From: Clusia tigrina
Taxonomy: Eukaryota > Arthropoda > Insecta > Diptera > Clusiidae
DNA length: 64,000 nucleotides
Assembly: GCA_920105625.2 (NCBI GenBank)
Contig: OV050030.1
Location: 25,080,016-25,144,015, forward strand
Direction of reading: 5' to 3'
Positions 30,001 through 43,077 of the stretch are shown here, one piece after another. Numbering within the stretch: position 1 is the stretch's first letter; each line of letters opens with the position of its first letter. A model generated the notes under the pieces. That model saw only the letters and a list, made by a program, of their open reading frames with translations. It searched no databases and had not been told where the DNA came from. Position numbers and translations under genes: made by a program.

Positions 30001-31034
30001 TGATAAAACGTACGTTTATAAGTTTTAAAGAGGTTGGCAGTACTATCATTCCTTACTGTTGTTGTACTCGCATATACATTTAAGAATGGAGACTTAGTCA
30101 ATTACTCAGTTTCTCACCAGGTCACTGTCTTATTCTGGCTTGGATCCCTATAAAAAAACTGCCCTAACATGTACTAGTCGCACATCATCCCTTATACAGT
30201 AAGAATAGTTGGAAAATGAATTGCATACGTTGCTTACTTTGACTTTGGTGTTGGGATGTGTTGTTGGTGCTGCTGTTGCTGTTGTTGTTGTTGTTGATCT
30301 GATGTTGCATAACTCTGCAGCTTGCCTCCGCTAGTCCATTGCACAATTTGCGGCTGTTGCTGCTGCTGCTGTGGATCGCCAGCACCAACACCACCGACAT
30401 TTCCTGCCTGTTGTTGAGTAGCTGAATTGCCGACCACCTTATTTAAAGCCTGCGTGCTCAAAATTGAGCCTGTGTTGGCAAAACCGTTTTGCATCAACGC
30501 GGCTAAACCAAATGCGGTACTCAGGTGATCCTCCGATTTGAAATTACCACCGCCAGTGGTGTCGACGACAACGGAGCCCCCTTCCGATTGCTGTTGCTGC
30601 TGCTGCTGCTGCTGTATTGCCAAGTTGGCATTTTGTGCGGCAGCTGTTGCGACTGTGGTTGCAATAGCGCCAGCATTGTGCTCGTACTCGATGGTGGGCG
30701 CTGAGGTACGATCAATCTGCTAAAAAAGCCGCACACACAATTTGTGCAAATTTAAATAGACCGAGAGAGCAAAAGAGAGAGAGAGAGAGAGAGAGAAAGC
30801 ACCATTAGCTGACTGTTTAAATTGAATAATGGAATATGTTAGCATACGCACCAAATTCGTGAACGAGCGCTCCCCCTCGGGCGCTGTGGGCCCTGTGGTT
30901 GCCACCTGCGCCACCGGTGTACCCAACGTGTGCAAACCATTTCCGGTCTCTTCCCCATACAATTTCCTGGTGATTTCTTTAAACATATCTTCGTATGCGG
31001 CCTCAACATTTGAGGTCGGTATTAATGTTGCCAT
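24087..31034 (-). CDS. chn: Charlatan-like C2H2 zinc-finger transcription factor, seven coding exons
   Basis: Minus-strand exons 30852-31034, 30238-30719, 28374-29381, 28137-28178, 27681-27836, 26625-26924 and 24087-26187 sum to 4272 nt, 1423 residues plus stop. Exons 2-7 all join in phase 2, which ties the model together. Seen: N-terminus MATLIPTSNVEAAYEDMFKE; Q tracts in exon 2; five C2H2 fingers in exon 3 (about residues 317-339, 345-366, 485-505, 511-532, 537-553); an N-rich exon 5; PSMVGWRLSANGSLIPPHDL in exon 6; long Q tracts and two more fingers (about 1326-1356, 1362-1384) in exon 7. I recognise the start and finger region as charlatan, the fly REST/NRSF-like nuclear factor that controls proneural and neuronal genes. 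It is longer than my recollection of the Drosophila protein (roughly 1,100-1,200 residues). The acceptor of exon 4 (TTTAAG) is the least certain junction. Confidence 0.85.
26925..27680 (-). other. chn intron 5
   Basis: Intron between exons 5 and 6 with donor GTAAAT and acceptor CAATAG. No other feature seen; the open stretches inside are not exons of a recognised gene. The other long chn introns (26188-26624, 29382-30237) likewise hold nothing I can name. Confidence 0.6.
28137..28178 (-). other. chn: 42-nt microexon of chn (exon 4)
   Basis: Between acceptor ...AATTTAAG and donor CACG|GTGAGT. It adds 14 codons in phase 2 (reading HNPALHLCTNANEAR across its junctions), so skipping or including it keeps the frame. 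An upstream TTTCAG at 28190 would introduce a stop, so TTTAAG was preferred. Confidence 0.6.
30773..30796 (+). repeat. GA microsatellite in chn intron 1
   Basis: (GA)n on the plus strand, (TC)n in the transcript, lying in the 132-nt first coding intron near its acceptor and lengthening the pyrimidine-rich part. Confidence 0.9.
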
Positions 31035-31084
31035 GGCTTGTAAAATGCGCTTGCAATGCTGCTACAAATACGGGCCGGTAAAAA
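31035..31084 (-). promoter_or_regulatory. chn: 5' UTR and splice acceptor before the chn start codon
   Basis: On the minus strand CTTTCTCATTTGCAG ends at 31085 and is followed by 50 nt of leader and CAAGCCATGG, a good start context. The coding first exon therefore appears to be preceded by a non-coding exon further right. Confidence 0.6.
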
Positions 31085-32149
31085 CTGCAAATGAGAAAGA
31101 GAAAAGAAACGGTTAAATATATAAAATAAAAGAAGGCAAATTCCAGCGAACACATCCGTTTTACTTCTGGCAACATTACTGCATTTAGTTTTAGGGCGAA
31201 TGTTACGAGTAAATTGTGCGGCCAGCAACAGGTGAGAAAATTGATAAGACAGTTCCTGGAACGGGGCAAGATCATAATGATGATGGCGCCGAGGCTTTCG
31301 TAAACAATGTTAGGTGGTGGTGGTGTTGTGTCGATAGAGCTGAAGGTGGACGGAGGGAGTAAAGATAACAGGCAGGCACACAAACGATTCATCAATTTAT
31401 AAGTCGTTTTAATGACACTATGGTTCTTCAGTGAGGTGGTTCATATTTGGTTAATGAACTTTTTCATCTTTGTACGGAATACACACTTCTCCGAGAACTT
31501 AAGTTAAGTATTCAATTCAAAGGTACGATTTGGATTCGGGGAAGAAAATTGTATTAAAACAAATGTTCATTTTTGTTTGTACGGAATACACACTTCTCCG
31601 AGAGAACTCAAGGTACGATTTGGATTCAGTGTAGAAAATTATATTAAAACAAATTATCATTATTGGCATATGGTAAGTCCTGATATCTAAGCACAACCGA
31701 AGACGGGCGAGCTTAGTAGTATGCCCGCAGCAATACAAGGGAAATACACTGAATTGTTATATACTCAAAGCATATCCGAATCAAGTCAGTACTTCAAGAA
31801 ACATTCGCTAGCTCCTTTGTCCGTATACACGCAAGTCTGTTTTAAGCTAATTGTATCTCAGTTTTTGGGTGGTCCGTGACAAGAGAAGCAGACTACCACA
31901 CTGGAATATTTCTCAACTGAGAAGTAAACTTGCTTCTGTTGTTGTTGGTTTTTGTATTTATTGGACAGATTGTATTAGATTAAGTGTAGTGGAATATTTC
32001 CTAGAAATATCTGGTATTTGAGGAATAAACACAGTACTCCCTGAGCTATAAATTCTCAGCTTATTTTTGAGAGCAGAAATAAATTTCTAGTAATCATAAC
32101 CATGGTGGAGTTACTCCAGAAAGTAATGTAGTTTGGTTGCCTGACCTAA
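31085..32149. other. Non-coding region upstream of chn exon 2
   Basis: No exon recognised. It contains a local tandem duplication at 31470-31655 (separate entry). Confidence 0.4.
31470..31655 (+). repeat. Two-copy tandem repeat, about 80-100 bp units
   Basis: TTTGTACGGAATACACACTT followed by CTCCGAGA and, further on, GGTACGATTTGGATTC and GAAAATT(G/A)TATTAAAACAAA occurs twice (from about 31472 and 31576). The first copy carries an extra approximately 20-bp insert. Confidence 0.85.
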
Positions 32150-32280
32150 CTAACCGGCTTCATTTGTCTAGTGATATGCTAGTCTTAGGATCGTAGGCTC
32201 GAATCCTTCCCAGGGTAACGGATTTTTGATATTCCTAATAAGACATACAGTTTAAAAATTAAATTATGACCACCTTATTA
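32150..32280 (+). mobile_element. tRNA-derived SINE, degenerate copy
   Basis: TTGTCTAGTGATATGCTAG (A-box region, 32164) and GGCTCGAATCC (B box, 32196-32206) with TCCTTCCCAGGGTAACGG match the head of the SINEs at 11793 and 40853. The tail is unrecognisable. Confidence 0.6.
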
Positions 32281-35200
32281 CATCGTATATATAGTATAAC
32301 ATACAATTATAAGATGGAATCATTTCTCAAGACTACTCATATCCTTTGGTACTAATAACTGTCAAACTTAGTTGATAAAAAAACTGCTTTTCGATGGAAG
32401 TCCTTTCAGATTCATTCTTAATGCTAAGTCTGCGTTGTTTCCAGTGGGTTACTGACATAAGAGTTTGAAATTCCTTTCCCACAAACTGCACAAAAGGATT
32501 GCTACAAAATAACCACGTATTAGTTGATGGCGCAGCCGAATTCTATGACTCAGCTGATGCATTGTCGGAGAGGAGACACAGACACAAACATACTCATCAT
32601 ATGTATAACATATTTGTCCCTATCTCCTCCTTTCGACGTATGTATGATTGTATATATAAACTGAGTCAGCTTATTACACACCGCCATTTAGTCATGTGTC
32701 CATATTTTCTGCTATTCACAACACAACAGTCCCAGTCTCACCTCCTTAATTGCGTTGCACATGTGTACCTGTGAATGTTTCGCGAAGCTCTTTCCCGGAA
32801 CCCATACACCCATTTTGCACGCCATAAACTCCCAAGACAAATTGTCAGGCGCATCTGCAAATTTTTGTCGTTGTTTTGCTCTGTGCTGCTTCAGCTTCTG
32901 TTGTTGTTGTTATTATTTTTGTCTTATATGCGAGGCAGCCGCTGCTTTAGCGCGCAAGCCTTCCTTTGTAGTCTACCGACCAACACACGAACTTGTCTTT
33001 TGTCTACCCAAACAACTAAACCAAATCAACCCAACGAAGCTCACTGCCGCGCTACGTTCCTCGCACATTGCCACACCATACCAAACGACCGACCGACCAT
33101 CCACCACCACCACTCAGAAGTGTGCGCCGGCAGAGCGGGCATGCTTCGCAGCGTTTTTCTTGTTGTGATGGCTGAGCGTGTATTGCTGGCACAGCTAAAG
33201 TGGGTGGATGCTCGTATAGTACACTGACAGGCGAAATGGGCAAAACACGACACAAATTCAACCTAAAAAAAAACACAAAAAAGAAAAAACAAATAAGCTC
33301 ATGTGGCACCAAAACAGATGATTTGTTTTTTAATGTTGGCGTGCTGATTCGCACCCACTAGTTCCACCAACTGGCTGACTGGCTGGCCCGCTGGCTGGCT
33401 GACAGGCTGGCCCGGCTCGGCTCGGCAATCAGCTCTGGCGACATTCTCATTTATCGTTCGCCCCCTGTTGCTGCTGCCACTCTAAAGTGGAAAAGTTGCT
33501 GTCCGCTTGGTCTGAGGTGGCCGTCCCCCCTTTTGTGTCGTTTCTTTGTTGCACCACAGTGTTCGCATTCGTATTCCAATTTTTCTGCATGGGGGCGTTT
33601 GATGTTTTGGCGGCTCTTATAGTTTTGCTTTATTTACAACTGACTTTTTGATGCCTTGCCCTTTTTGTATATATGTATATGCCAATCGTGTATGTATGTG
33701 TGTGTGTTTTGTGGCTTGACTTTGGGTGCAGTCAGAAGTCAAGATCAGCCGCTTTTTTATCATAAATTAAAAAAGTTTTTAAGTTCAGATGGATTTTAAT
33801 TTAGGTTTAGGCAAGAACTGCAAGAAACAGACGGAACGATTGTGCCACAGAACTGAGACCTGAAGGAAAATCATGGAGAATTACTAACTAACCTTCCGCC
33901 TCATACAACATCGCAGCTGCGGAGACTCCAATTGATTTCATTTCTTCTTTACTTTCAATCGTACTTCCTTGAGTGAGATTTTCGCAGTTTATAAAATAAG
34001 TTAATGTAATGAAATTAAACAGCATTTTAGATTAATCACTCGTTCCGCTATCTGCAATTTTCCTCTTCGTTGTTTGCCTCAACAGTTTGTGTGACCCTGA
34101 ACTAAAAATAGTGGGGTTGTATAACCCAGATCATACTTAAATAAAATCAATTTCTGCAATAGAAGACTAGAGCCGATATTGAAGAACATAATACACAGAA
34201 GAACATAGTACTCACTATCTATTTGAATGGATAATCTAGGATGCCGAAAAAGCTTATAAGACAATCTTCACTTCTTAAAGAAGATAATCAGCCCAATTCT
34301 TAATAACTGATTCATGCAAATTTGTTGTCATTTCCATGTCATTGATAAGACACTGGACAGTAAACAAATGCTTCAAGGACAATATCACCATATCACGCAG
34401 GATACAGAGAAACTACACATTTATTCAGACTGTTATAAGATGTATTATATAATGGATCTATACCACAAATATAGAAGGGGACATTATTTTAAAGTCACCT
34501 GATACAATTGGGAGGAAACATTTGTTTTTAGGCAGGGAATGAGGGTGAACAATAACATTTTGCATAAGGCGATTCTTACATTATTTTCTAATAAGAAGAT
34601 TGCTCGAAGGAATCTAGGTAAGGGACAAAACAGAATGAGATTGATCAAATAAAGTTTTGGATTATTGGATTCGGAAAGTTGATAACCAGAAAACTAAGAA
34701 GAGTCGAATAACAAAGCGGAACAAATTAAATCTTTCGCAACAGATTGTATTATTATTAAACTCCCAGATGAGTTAATGATAACTAAATTTTGAGTTAATG
34801 ATAACTAAATTTGATCTCAATGATCGGAAGTTGAATATAAAGCGGCCCTTCAGTATTTCATCCCTTGTACAATTAGTTTGTTTTAATCTTTTTTGGTTAA
34901 TATGAGTTAAGAGGGAAAATTAAAGCTTTATAGTTGTGTATAATATGGACGCATATTATTATTACCAACATAAAGGATGAAAGTGAAGTGTCTCTCAATT
35001 ATAATGGATGCACTTTTGTTTCAACCGATTTCTTCAGTATATATGTGAAGAGCAACAACAGACAACAATTTTAATAGAGTAAAATCGCGTTACACTTATA
35101 TTTTATAGAAGCCCTGTGGCAAATACCCCAACAAATCAAGTTAAGCTGCATTTTACTCTCACTTTTTATTGTTGTTTACTTTTGCATTTAAAGAAGAATC

Positions 35201-35759
35201 TCAATTTTTTCAGCTGAGAAAAATGTGTCATCCCTCAGACCATATTTTCTGTGTTCATCACTTAGGGTCTGAGCAGCTCATACCTATGCCAAGTTTGGAG
35301 CAAAACATATTTTAAGATGCTTTCTCGCTTATCTTTTCCCTGCTGTTTTTTGCCGCGAACGTGTCACCACTTCACCATATCACCCACCCAGCTGTGCTAT
35401 TTGCAGTCTTCAGCAGAGAATGCAAAATAATTTCTAAAGTGAAATCAAATCCATTGACTTTTACACTTTATATCCGAACGCACCTACTGAATGGCGGCGC
35501 TGGCGTCATCGCCGCACACTCCCACTGGCACTGGCGTTGGCACCCTGAATTCAACATCGTTAACTTTACTAAAATATTGCATCAGCTGAACGCGAGTGGG
35601 AGGAAATGCATTAATGTCATCAGATAAATAAATAAACAGGATGTCCACATTATGGTCCATTATAAGAGCAGAGTAGAGTTACATGGGGTAACAGAGGAGG
35701 CGGCAAAATTGCAATAGCAATGCACCACAGATTAGCTGGAAAAACAACGATGGTGGTGC

Positions 35760-35780
35760 AGCAGCAATAGCGACAACGAC

Positions 35781-35812
<32 letters not shown>

Positions 35813-35835
35813 CGCCGACTACGACGACTACGATG
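35760..35835 (+). repeat. GAC/ACG trinucleotide tract
   Basis: Nearly perfect (GAC)n with a few AAC and GCC interruptions. Confidence 0.92.
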
Positions 35836-36782
35836 AACGCACCCAAAAATCCCAAATGCAAAAACACGCAAACGCCGTCTGTGCACAACAACAACACCAA
35901 CAACATCATCAACAACAACAATAACAACAGAAAACCACAAAGAGCGATAAAAGCAGACAAAACACGAGAGACAATTTGATGATCATCACTAACCTAACCA
36001 CCAGCATACGCGCAACAGCAACTGATGCGAGGGGGAGGGAGAAGAGAGTAGGAGCACAACACGCAACATCCATCAAAAAACGTAGATGAAAAAAAAAACA
36101 AACGGCGACATAGCGAGTGGGTTGAAAATGGGCGCGTAAACTTGGCAGAGACAACAACTCACACCGAAACATCAACAACAACAACAGCACCACCGGCAAC
36201 AACAACAACAACAACATGTCAGACGCCAGAATTTAGTGATCCATGCCCATGTACGAAAAGATCGGTAATTTGGGGAGGCACAGCAAAGCAGCAGGCAGAC
36301 ATGAACGGCGAAAACCGCGTACAGCGTAGCAGAGGAGGAAAAAGTGACTACAACAAGAAAACCGGTTGTTGGGCTGAGAATGCCGGCCCAGAGAATACAG
36401 ACTATCGCTGCCTGGCCTGCCTGCCTGCCAGCATGTTTCGTGCATGAATGTGTATGTGTGAGTGTGTGTGTTTGAGTGTGTGTTGTGCGCTCGCTCAGTT
36501 GGTGGCTCCGTTCGATTAGGGTGTCTGTGGTGGCTGTAGATGGCCGGGTTGGGTGATTGTTGTGCTGATTGCAGGCAGTGGCGTTGGCGGCGGCAAGCGA
36601 CGACTCACACGAGTGACATCAAATGTGACACAGAGTACGACGACGACCACGACAGCAGCAGCAGCGGCGACAATGGCAGCGACAGCAAAATACATTTTGA
36701 AAACATTTCTTTTTTGTTCGTGGTGCTGGTGCTGCTGCTGCTGCTAACAATAACCGCCATGAAGAAGCACTGATTGCTCTTG

Positions 36783-36843
36783 CCTGGCCTGGCCTGGCCT
36801 GTTCTGGCCCGGCCCGGCCTGACTTGGTCTGGTCTCGCCTGGC
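36783..36843 (+). repeat. CCTGG pentanucleotide repeat
   Basis: Repeats of CCTGG, degenerating to CCCGG, CTTGG and TCTGG, GC-rich against an AT-rich background. Confidence 0.9.
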
Positions 36844-38309
36844 CGTTCGTTGTTTCCAATATGCGTGCTCGCTGTTGTTGTATTTTATATTAATGATCAT
36901 CTGCCGCAAAAAAAATCGCTAGCGGGTGTAAAAAAAACAGCACTCACACACACGCACACATTGACGCATACGCCGCACGAAAAACGAGTGGGCTCATTTT
37001 GTATACGTGCACATAACCACCCAACCAGTTCAGTTCGGTACAGCTTATTGTCAGTCACGCCAGACGCCTTCAATTCATTCTGCCTGGTGGCAGGCAGCCC
37101 AGGGTGAGCTGGTGTGTAACACTTTGTATGCTGTGCCTAGGCTGCTGCGTGTGGTGAAAGGCCAAGCTATGTTATCGCGCCCAATTTGCTGAGGCTGGCT
37201 ATATTGGAAATGTTAAACGCTGACGATCGCAACCGAGGCGACTGACTGTGCGTTACATTGCGTTGCGTTGGGCTGAATTGGGTTGGGTTGGGTTGCGAAG
37301 TGAGCGAGGAAGGGAGGTCGGTCTTTGCAATAACTACAACCGCTGGACCGGATGCTGCTGATTATAGAGTTAAAAACTTTACAAGTAATCATTTTTGGCT
37401 GGGTATCAGGGGAAAGGAGCCCTGGAATGTGTGATTATGCCAGCTACGACTACCGATCTTTGCTTGTCAAATTGCCTCACAACAGGAGAAGAAGATCCTA
37501 GTATAAGGGTATAAACCACAACAAATGAATGGTGACAATTGTATTGACAACTGTTTGAATATAGTGTTATGATAGTCTATTGTGAAGTTTGGAAAAAAAA
37601 TAACGATAAACGTTAATGTCAAGAATACTAAACACAAAAAATACGATTACATCATAACGTGACTGTTTGATCATACATATAAGGACTTGTAGAACAAAAA
37701 TCGTCTCAATGACGTCAGAAATGCCCAAGGACGCCAATTCTAAATAATGGATTTCAGCAATGCCCCTATCTAGCTTATAGGTTTATAGGCTGAAAAACTT
37801 CCTCAATCCATTCAGATATACAGAATATTCCGTTTGTTTCCGCTTCGGACATCCACAAATCGTATCTGGATCATTTATAGACATAGCAACCTTCTAATGA
37901 GGAAGGACTTACTACGAACAATATAGGACTCCTCATTACGCTCCTTTCTAGAATGCCTATACATAAAATAAGAGGGAGATTTTCAAAAGTCGTTACTACT
38001 CCTTTCCAATGTTTCAATGTGAGCGTTGGGAAAGTGGTAACAACCCCGGTTTAGTACTCGAAATACAACTTCTTCATATAAATGCTTCCCGAGCACAGTC
38101 CTCGCACATAAAAGATTGTGTAAGATAGTTAAGAACTATAGTTGGACCCTTTTCGAAATCTACATGGAATTCTTTTAACATAGATTCCTTTGAAAATAGC
38201 TTCGCGAACTGAGTGGGTACTGTACCATACCAATAGATTTGTAAGGCTACAGTGATTTCTCTGTCAGCTGCTAGTAGCATCAACTCTCCGAATGATACTT
38301 AGGGAATTA

Positions 38310-38515
38310 TCGGGGTTGTTTCTTCAATCCCAAATCAGTCCATGTTCTAATTAATACACCTAGGAAAGTTGCTCTCCTTTTTTATATACTTAAGTTTGTT
38401 AAGATGTTTCTTCAATCCAAAATCAGTCCATGTTCTAATTAATACTCCTAGGAATATTGCTCCTCCTGTCCCCTCCTCCTCCTTTTTTATATACTTAAGT
38501 TATAGTATATTTATT
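38310..38515 (+). repeat. Two-copy tandem duplication, about 95-bp spacing
   Basis: CAGTCCATGTTCTAATTAAT and CTCCTTTTTTATATACTTAA occur in both copies; the second copy has an extra C/T-rich insert (CTGTCCCCTCCTCCTCC). Confidence 0.85.
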
Positions 38516-40852
38516 TTTTAGAACAATAAAATTTATTATAATAAGAAAAATTAGTAGAGTACGAACTGGCAGGATCTTCGAATTAAAATTTAATTTAAAG
38601 TTAAGCATGGAATAGTGAAACAATTCCCCGCGAGTGAGCGAGTATGGAATCCATACAATCAATGATATTAAAAAGCAACAATTAATAGCATTATTTAAGG
38701 AGTGGGATTGCAGTCAAGCAAATCTTTGATACATAAACAGTCACAGAGATTCCCTATTCCACTGTAGCAACCCAGACCTACTCTGACATATCAGGCCCCT
38801 CCATCCCACATACAAATTACGCGTGAAATAATGTCTAACGCATAGCGAATGAAAAAGTGGGTGTGGGCGTGGGTGGTCAGTCGGTCGGTCATAAAGAAAT
38901 AATTATATATGTAGGGAGAGGCACGGTGGTGCTGTGGTCCCAGCCAGTTTCATATAAAATTTACAATTTATTCGCCATAGCGCGGAGTGGGTACAACTGA
39001 AACTTAGCTTCAGTTGAACGCATGTGTGGGTTGTGGGTGAGGTGATCACACTAAGTTGAGTATAAGAGAGAGATCAAAAGACCGATGCGGACGCCAATTC
39101 TAAGCATAAAATTGAAAAACTTTAAGACGTATTTTGAAAGAAAAAAGTAATCTTGTAGGTATCGGCTGTTGTTGTTGCTGCTGCTGTCGTTGGTGTTGTA
39201 GTTATTTTGCGCATAAGCAATGAAGTGTGGTGGCAGCAGCAGAAGCGGTGGCGGCGCATTTTAGCGGCAAACAAAAATACAAAACAACAACAACAACAAC
39301 ACCAGCAGCATACGAAAAGCCAGCCACACGGCCGAGAAGACGTTATATTTTTTGTACCACTCTTTCGTGTTGTTGTTTTTAGCAGCGGCGCATGTATGGG
39401 CGGCAGGTGGTATTTTGGTCAGTTAACAGAGAGAGAAAAAAAACGGGCGCAGACAAAAAAAAAAAGAAACAAAACAAAAAACGTGAGATGAGCTTCATTA
39501 TTAAACCGATTTTGTTGTTGTTATTGTTGCTGTTGTTGGTGGTGATGATTTGTTGGTTTGGGTGGGTAGGCAGTAGGGGGAATCTCTGTTTCATCGAAGT
39601 GTTTAAATTGAAAAGTAGTTTTACAACTTTATATGAAATGGGATTTAAAATTGTATTGTTGTTGTTGTTGTTGAAGGTGGGCGGGCGGTACCACGGCGAC
39701 TGAGTTGATTGTTCAAGGGCATTTATATGCGGGTTTGGGATGTGTGTACATAAAAAAAACTGTTGCTCCTCATGAGTTCATATTTTATGAATTCTCATAT
39801 TCCACTTTTCTCATAAATTGCGAACGCATATGGACGCACTCACACAGCCAAGTACAGACTCGTACCAGCCCTACGCATAGTAAGCAGTTCCAACATGCCC
39901 GAGGGAGCAGGTGCACCCTTATTAAATGTTATACTCTTTTTTCCATTCCACACACATCCCAACCATCTCCCATAGTCGTTATACAAGTTTTTCTTTTTCC
40001 TTTTTGTGTGCAGCACGCACAACAGTTGGGAGTGTTTCGTTCTGAAACTCATCTGAAATCACTTGATCCTGCACTCATACATATGTACATAGTTATTATA
40101 TCCTTAAAATGCTTAACATGCACTTTACGCGCCGTGCTGTGTAGGCATTTTGTGTGCCAGCAGAGCACATGTGCCAAATAATTTTTTAAAAATATCTTTA
40201 AGGGTGGGTTTTTGAGTTTCTTCCATCGTCATGTTTCCAGCTTGGGTACATCATATTCCGCGCGCGCACATTTTACGGATATAGGTAGTACATCATTTTC
40301 ACATCCCTCCACTCCTCATTTATCTGCATTATTTATGCTACAAGTGGCAGTGTTTTTGTATGTAGTGCGCTTGAGGTGATATTGCTCTGTAGGCGCACTT
40401 GTTTCACTTGACCAGAGACTGGAAGAAAAACGTTTAGGCCTGTTTTGAATAAAACTTTGGGGTGAGGGAAAGTTCCCTCAGAGTGTCGGTTCCGAAAAGA
40501 GTTGATTATATGATGTATATAATTTAATTGTATTATAAGTTTCTTCAAATTTAATGGGGTTGGAAGGGGGTTTTATTGAAGACCCATTAGTGGTACAAAA
40601 ATTCATGGCGAGGACACATTTGTGCACTATGTTTGATTATGGTTTCTATCTCCAGCATTGACCTAGATCAGCGATGATAGCTCGGAACTCTCTGTAGTCC
40701 ACAAATCATTGTTCACAAAAACAATGAGTCGCCTGCTTGCCCTTCACAATTTGTTACTTGCAATGAATCAGGACACTTTTCATTCAGGAACTTGTGAATT
40801 TCCTACACTATAACACTGAACAATCCAATGTTTATATGAATTTATATAACCT

Positions 40853-41075
40853 CCCCTCTGTGGTCTAGTGGTAAGCATGCTAGACTCACTCCCTGAGGGT
40901 CGCAGGTTCAAATCCTGCCACGGGCTTGGTCTCCAAAATGCTTCTTTCTATAAAATCTTTTTCTCTTCGAGTCGAAAGCCTAGTACTCATTCTAGTACTG
41001 TAGCTAGTACTCATTCCCCCAACCAACACCTTGCACTCATAATTAATTATGGTGTAAGGTATAATAATAATAATA
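40853..41075 (+). mobile_element. tRNA-derived SINE, best-preserved copy
   Basis: A box TGGTCTAGTGG at 40861-40871 and B box GGTTCAAATCC at 40905-40915 fit RNA polymerase III promoter consensus. An unrelated body ends in CATAATTAATTATGGTGTAA and a (TAA)n tail. A 9-bp target duplication ATATAACCT flanks it (40844-40852 and 41076-41084). The transcript would be Pol III driven and mobilised by a LINE partner, not identified here. The parent tRNA could not be assigned. Confidence 0.9.
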
Positions 41076-41084
41076 ATATAACCT

Positions 41085-43077
41085 AGAAAGATCAATTGAT
41101 ATGTTCGTACAAATAATGAACGATTCACACAGCCAATGACTGATTCATTGCAGAAAAGTATGTGGTATGCGAGTATTGTTACTAAATATGCTTGTTTCGA
41201 CATCCATTTGACTCATAAAAAAGTGACTTATCCCACATACTCCAAAAAATACCACCTCAAATTCAACTCCACACAAAATATGTGAAGGTATGTAAATCCT
41301 GAAATTCTCTCCAGCAAAAGAACTGAATATATAAGAGTACATAACCCATAATGACCGACAACCTTGTGCGCCTCAAAATAATTTTTTTGGGTGAGGTTTA
41401 GTCTGACAGTTGTTGCCTGAAAAGATCACGTACAACACAATTTGCTGGCTCACAAATAGGGGACGCTAACTATGCATGTATATAGCGTGCACCACACCAC
41501 CACAATAGGGCAGGCTGGCGCGGCAGGCACACACTTCCACATGCATAGTATCAGCACAACAGCAAACCAATATCCACACCATTGAGCATTTAGGTACCCT
41601 CGAGAGGCCAAGTGATCGTCATTAAGCAACAACTACAACGACAAGCGAAGTTTGGTTCTTGTTGTTGGTGTTGTTGTTGTTTGGTGTTTGGTTGGGTTAT
41701 CATAAAATTTCCAAGAAACCACCTACCTACACGCCAACCACTGACACCGCCACCGCCAGCGCTACAGCCGCCTGAGCACATTTCACAAGCATGCTGTTGG
41801 GCTGTTGAAAAATAAGGCGCAGAAGACGCTGCAGACGCAGCAAAGACGATTACGATGATGTTGACGGTGGCGGCGGTGGCGGCAGCGATGATGACGGTGA
41901 TGATGATTAAGAGTAAAGCAGGCAAAGTCAGAGAAGCATTTACAAAATCCCCGCTGCTGGCTAAGACAACAGCAGTCCACCAACCAACCCAGCAGCCAGT
42001 CCCCGCGTACAACACGTTGAAAAACTTGTTTTTTCTTTGCGCAGGCGCAAACGCGCATGCGCAGCACACTGATGTACGATTTGTATGTGCCACTGTCGCT
42101 GCTCCTATGATAATGACGTTTAAATCCTGGTAATATGGGGTGGAAGATTTCACGTTGTAGGAGTTGTTAATTCACAAAAAGGGGTCTGCGCGCATGCGCT
42201 CGAAAGCGCACAGCGCAGGTAAAATTGTACAACAGCTGCAGCAGGTAAACACACAGGTAATCCTGCTACAGAAGCGCACACTCTGCCGTCACGGTTTATT
42301 TGCCAGCGGTGGTGCTGGTGGTGGTTGGCGTTGGTGGCAATGGTGGCAGTGGTGGTTGGTTGCAACAGGAAATTCCTATGCGAGATTTGAAATGAAACTG
42401 ATTTTACAGAACAGTGTTTTAAACTTCAGCAGACATTTTACGGTCTGCCATTATCAATTTTGTGCTGGTTGATCTCATTGGGGTCGTTCGGACCGATCTC
42501 GGTCTGTTGAACACTCCTGCTTCGAACCTATTTTGACAAACGCATGCGCAGCCGGCAGGCAGGTACTTGGTTGCCAGCGCGACTGCCACCCTACCAACTT
42601 GCAAACGGGAAGTGCGTAATTTATTATCTTGTTCTCTTTTTGTACTTTTAGGTTGGTTCAACAGTTTTTTTTCACATTTTTGTATGCATTGTTTGCAATT
42701 TCTTATTTAAAACATTTGGGGTCGTAAATTGTTTCGTGTACAGTCCATGAGAATTTCAGAGTTGTGCACAGTTGGTTGGGGGAGAGTTGCGTACCACAGC
42801 GAAATGAATTTGTATGGTTTCTGTTTAGAAAGGAGGAATAAGTTCAACAATTTTGAGGTACTTGTTGCCGAGTGGTTGATAAGTACAAATTAGTAGTCCT
42901 TTTGAAACCCTTTTCTTAAACGATATTAAGCAGATAGATATCAATTCTAAACGAAAGTAGAAAGGAAGCGCTATATTTCAACAATAAATGTTTGGCGATT
43001 GTATTATAATTACAAGCAAACACAATTATTTCAACTGGTGGTCCCACATAAAACTATAAAACACGAGACAACTCCAA
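41085..43077. other. Non-coding region
   Basis: Low-complexity GGTGGTGGTTGG, CAACAA and GATGATGA tracts; no exon or element recognised. Open frames are repeat-driven. Confidence 0.4.

Larger units (their letters stand above)
32281..40852. other. Long non-coding region with low-complexity tracts upstream of chn
   Basis: No coding exon recognised; all long open frames come from CAG/CAA, GAC, CA or T-rich repeats. Seen: GCTGGCTG-type repeats at 33368-33425, a GAC tract at 35768-35830, CAA/CAG tracts at 35885-35935 and 36165-36215, CCTGG repeats at 36783-36843, GGTTGGGTT at 37265-37300, and a tandem duplication at 38310-38515. This pattern is common in long introns or regulatory DNA of fly developmental genes, so it may belong to the 5' part of chn. 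Confidence 0.45.

Noticed and set aside
35650..36217. Overlapping open frames rich in V, L, R or T
   Set aside because: They come from GAC and CAA/CAG tracts; no splice signals or conserved domain.
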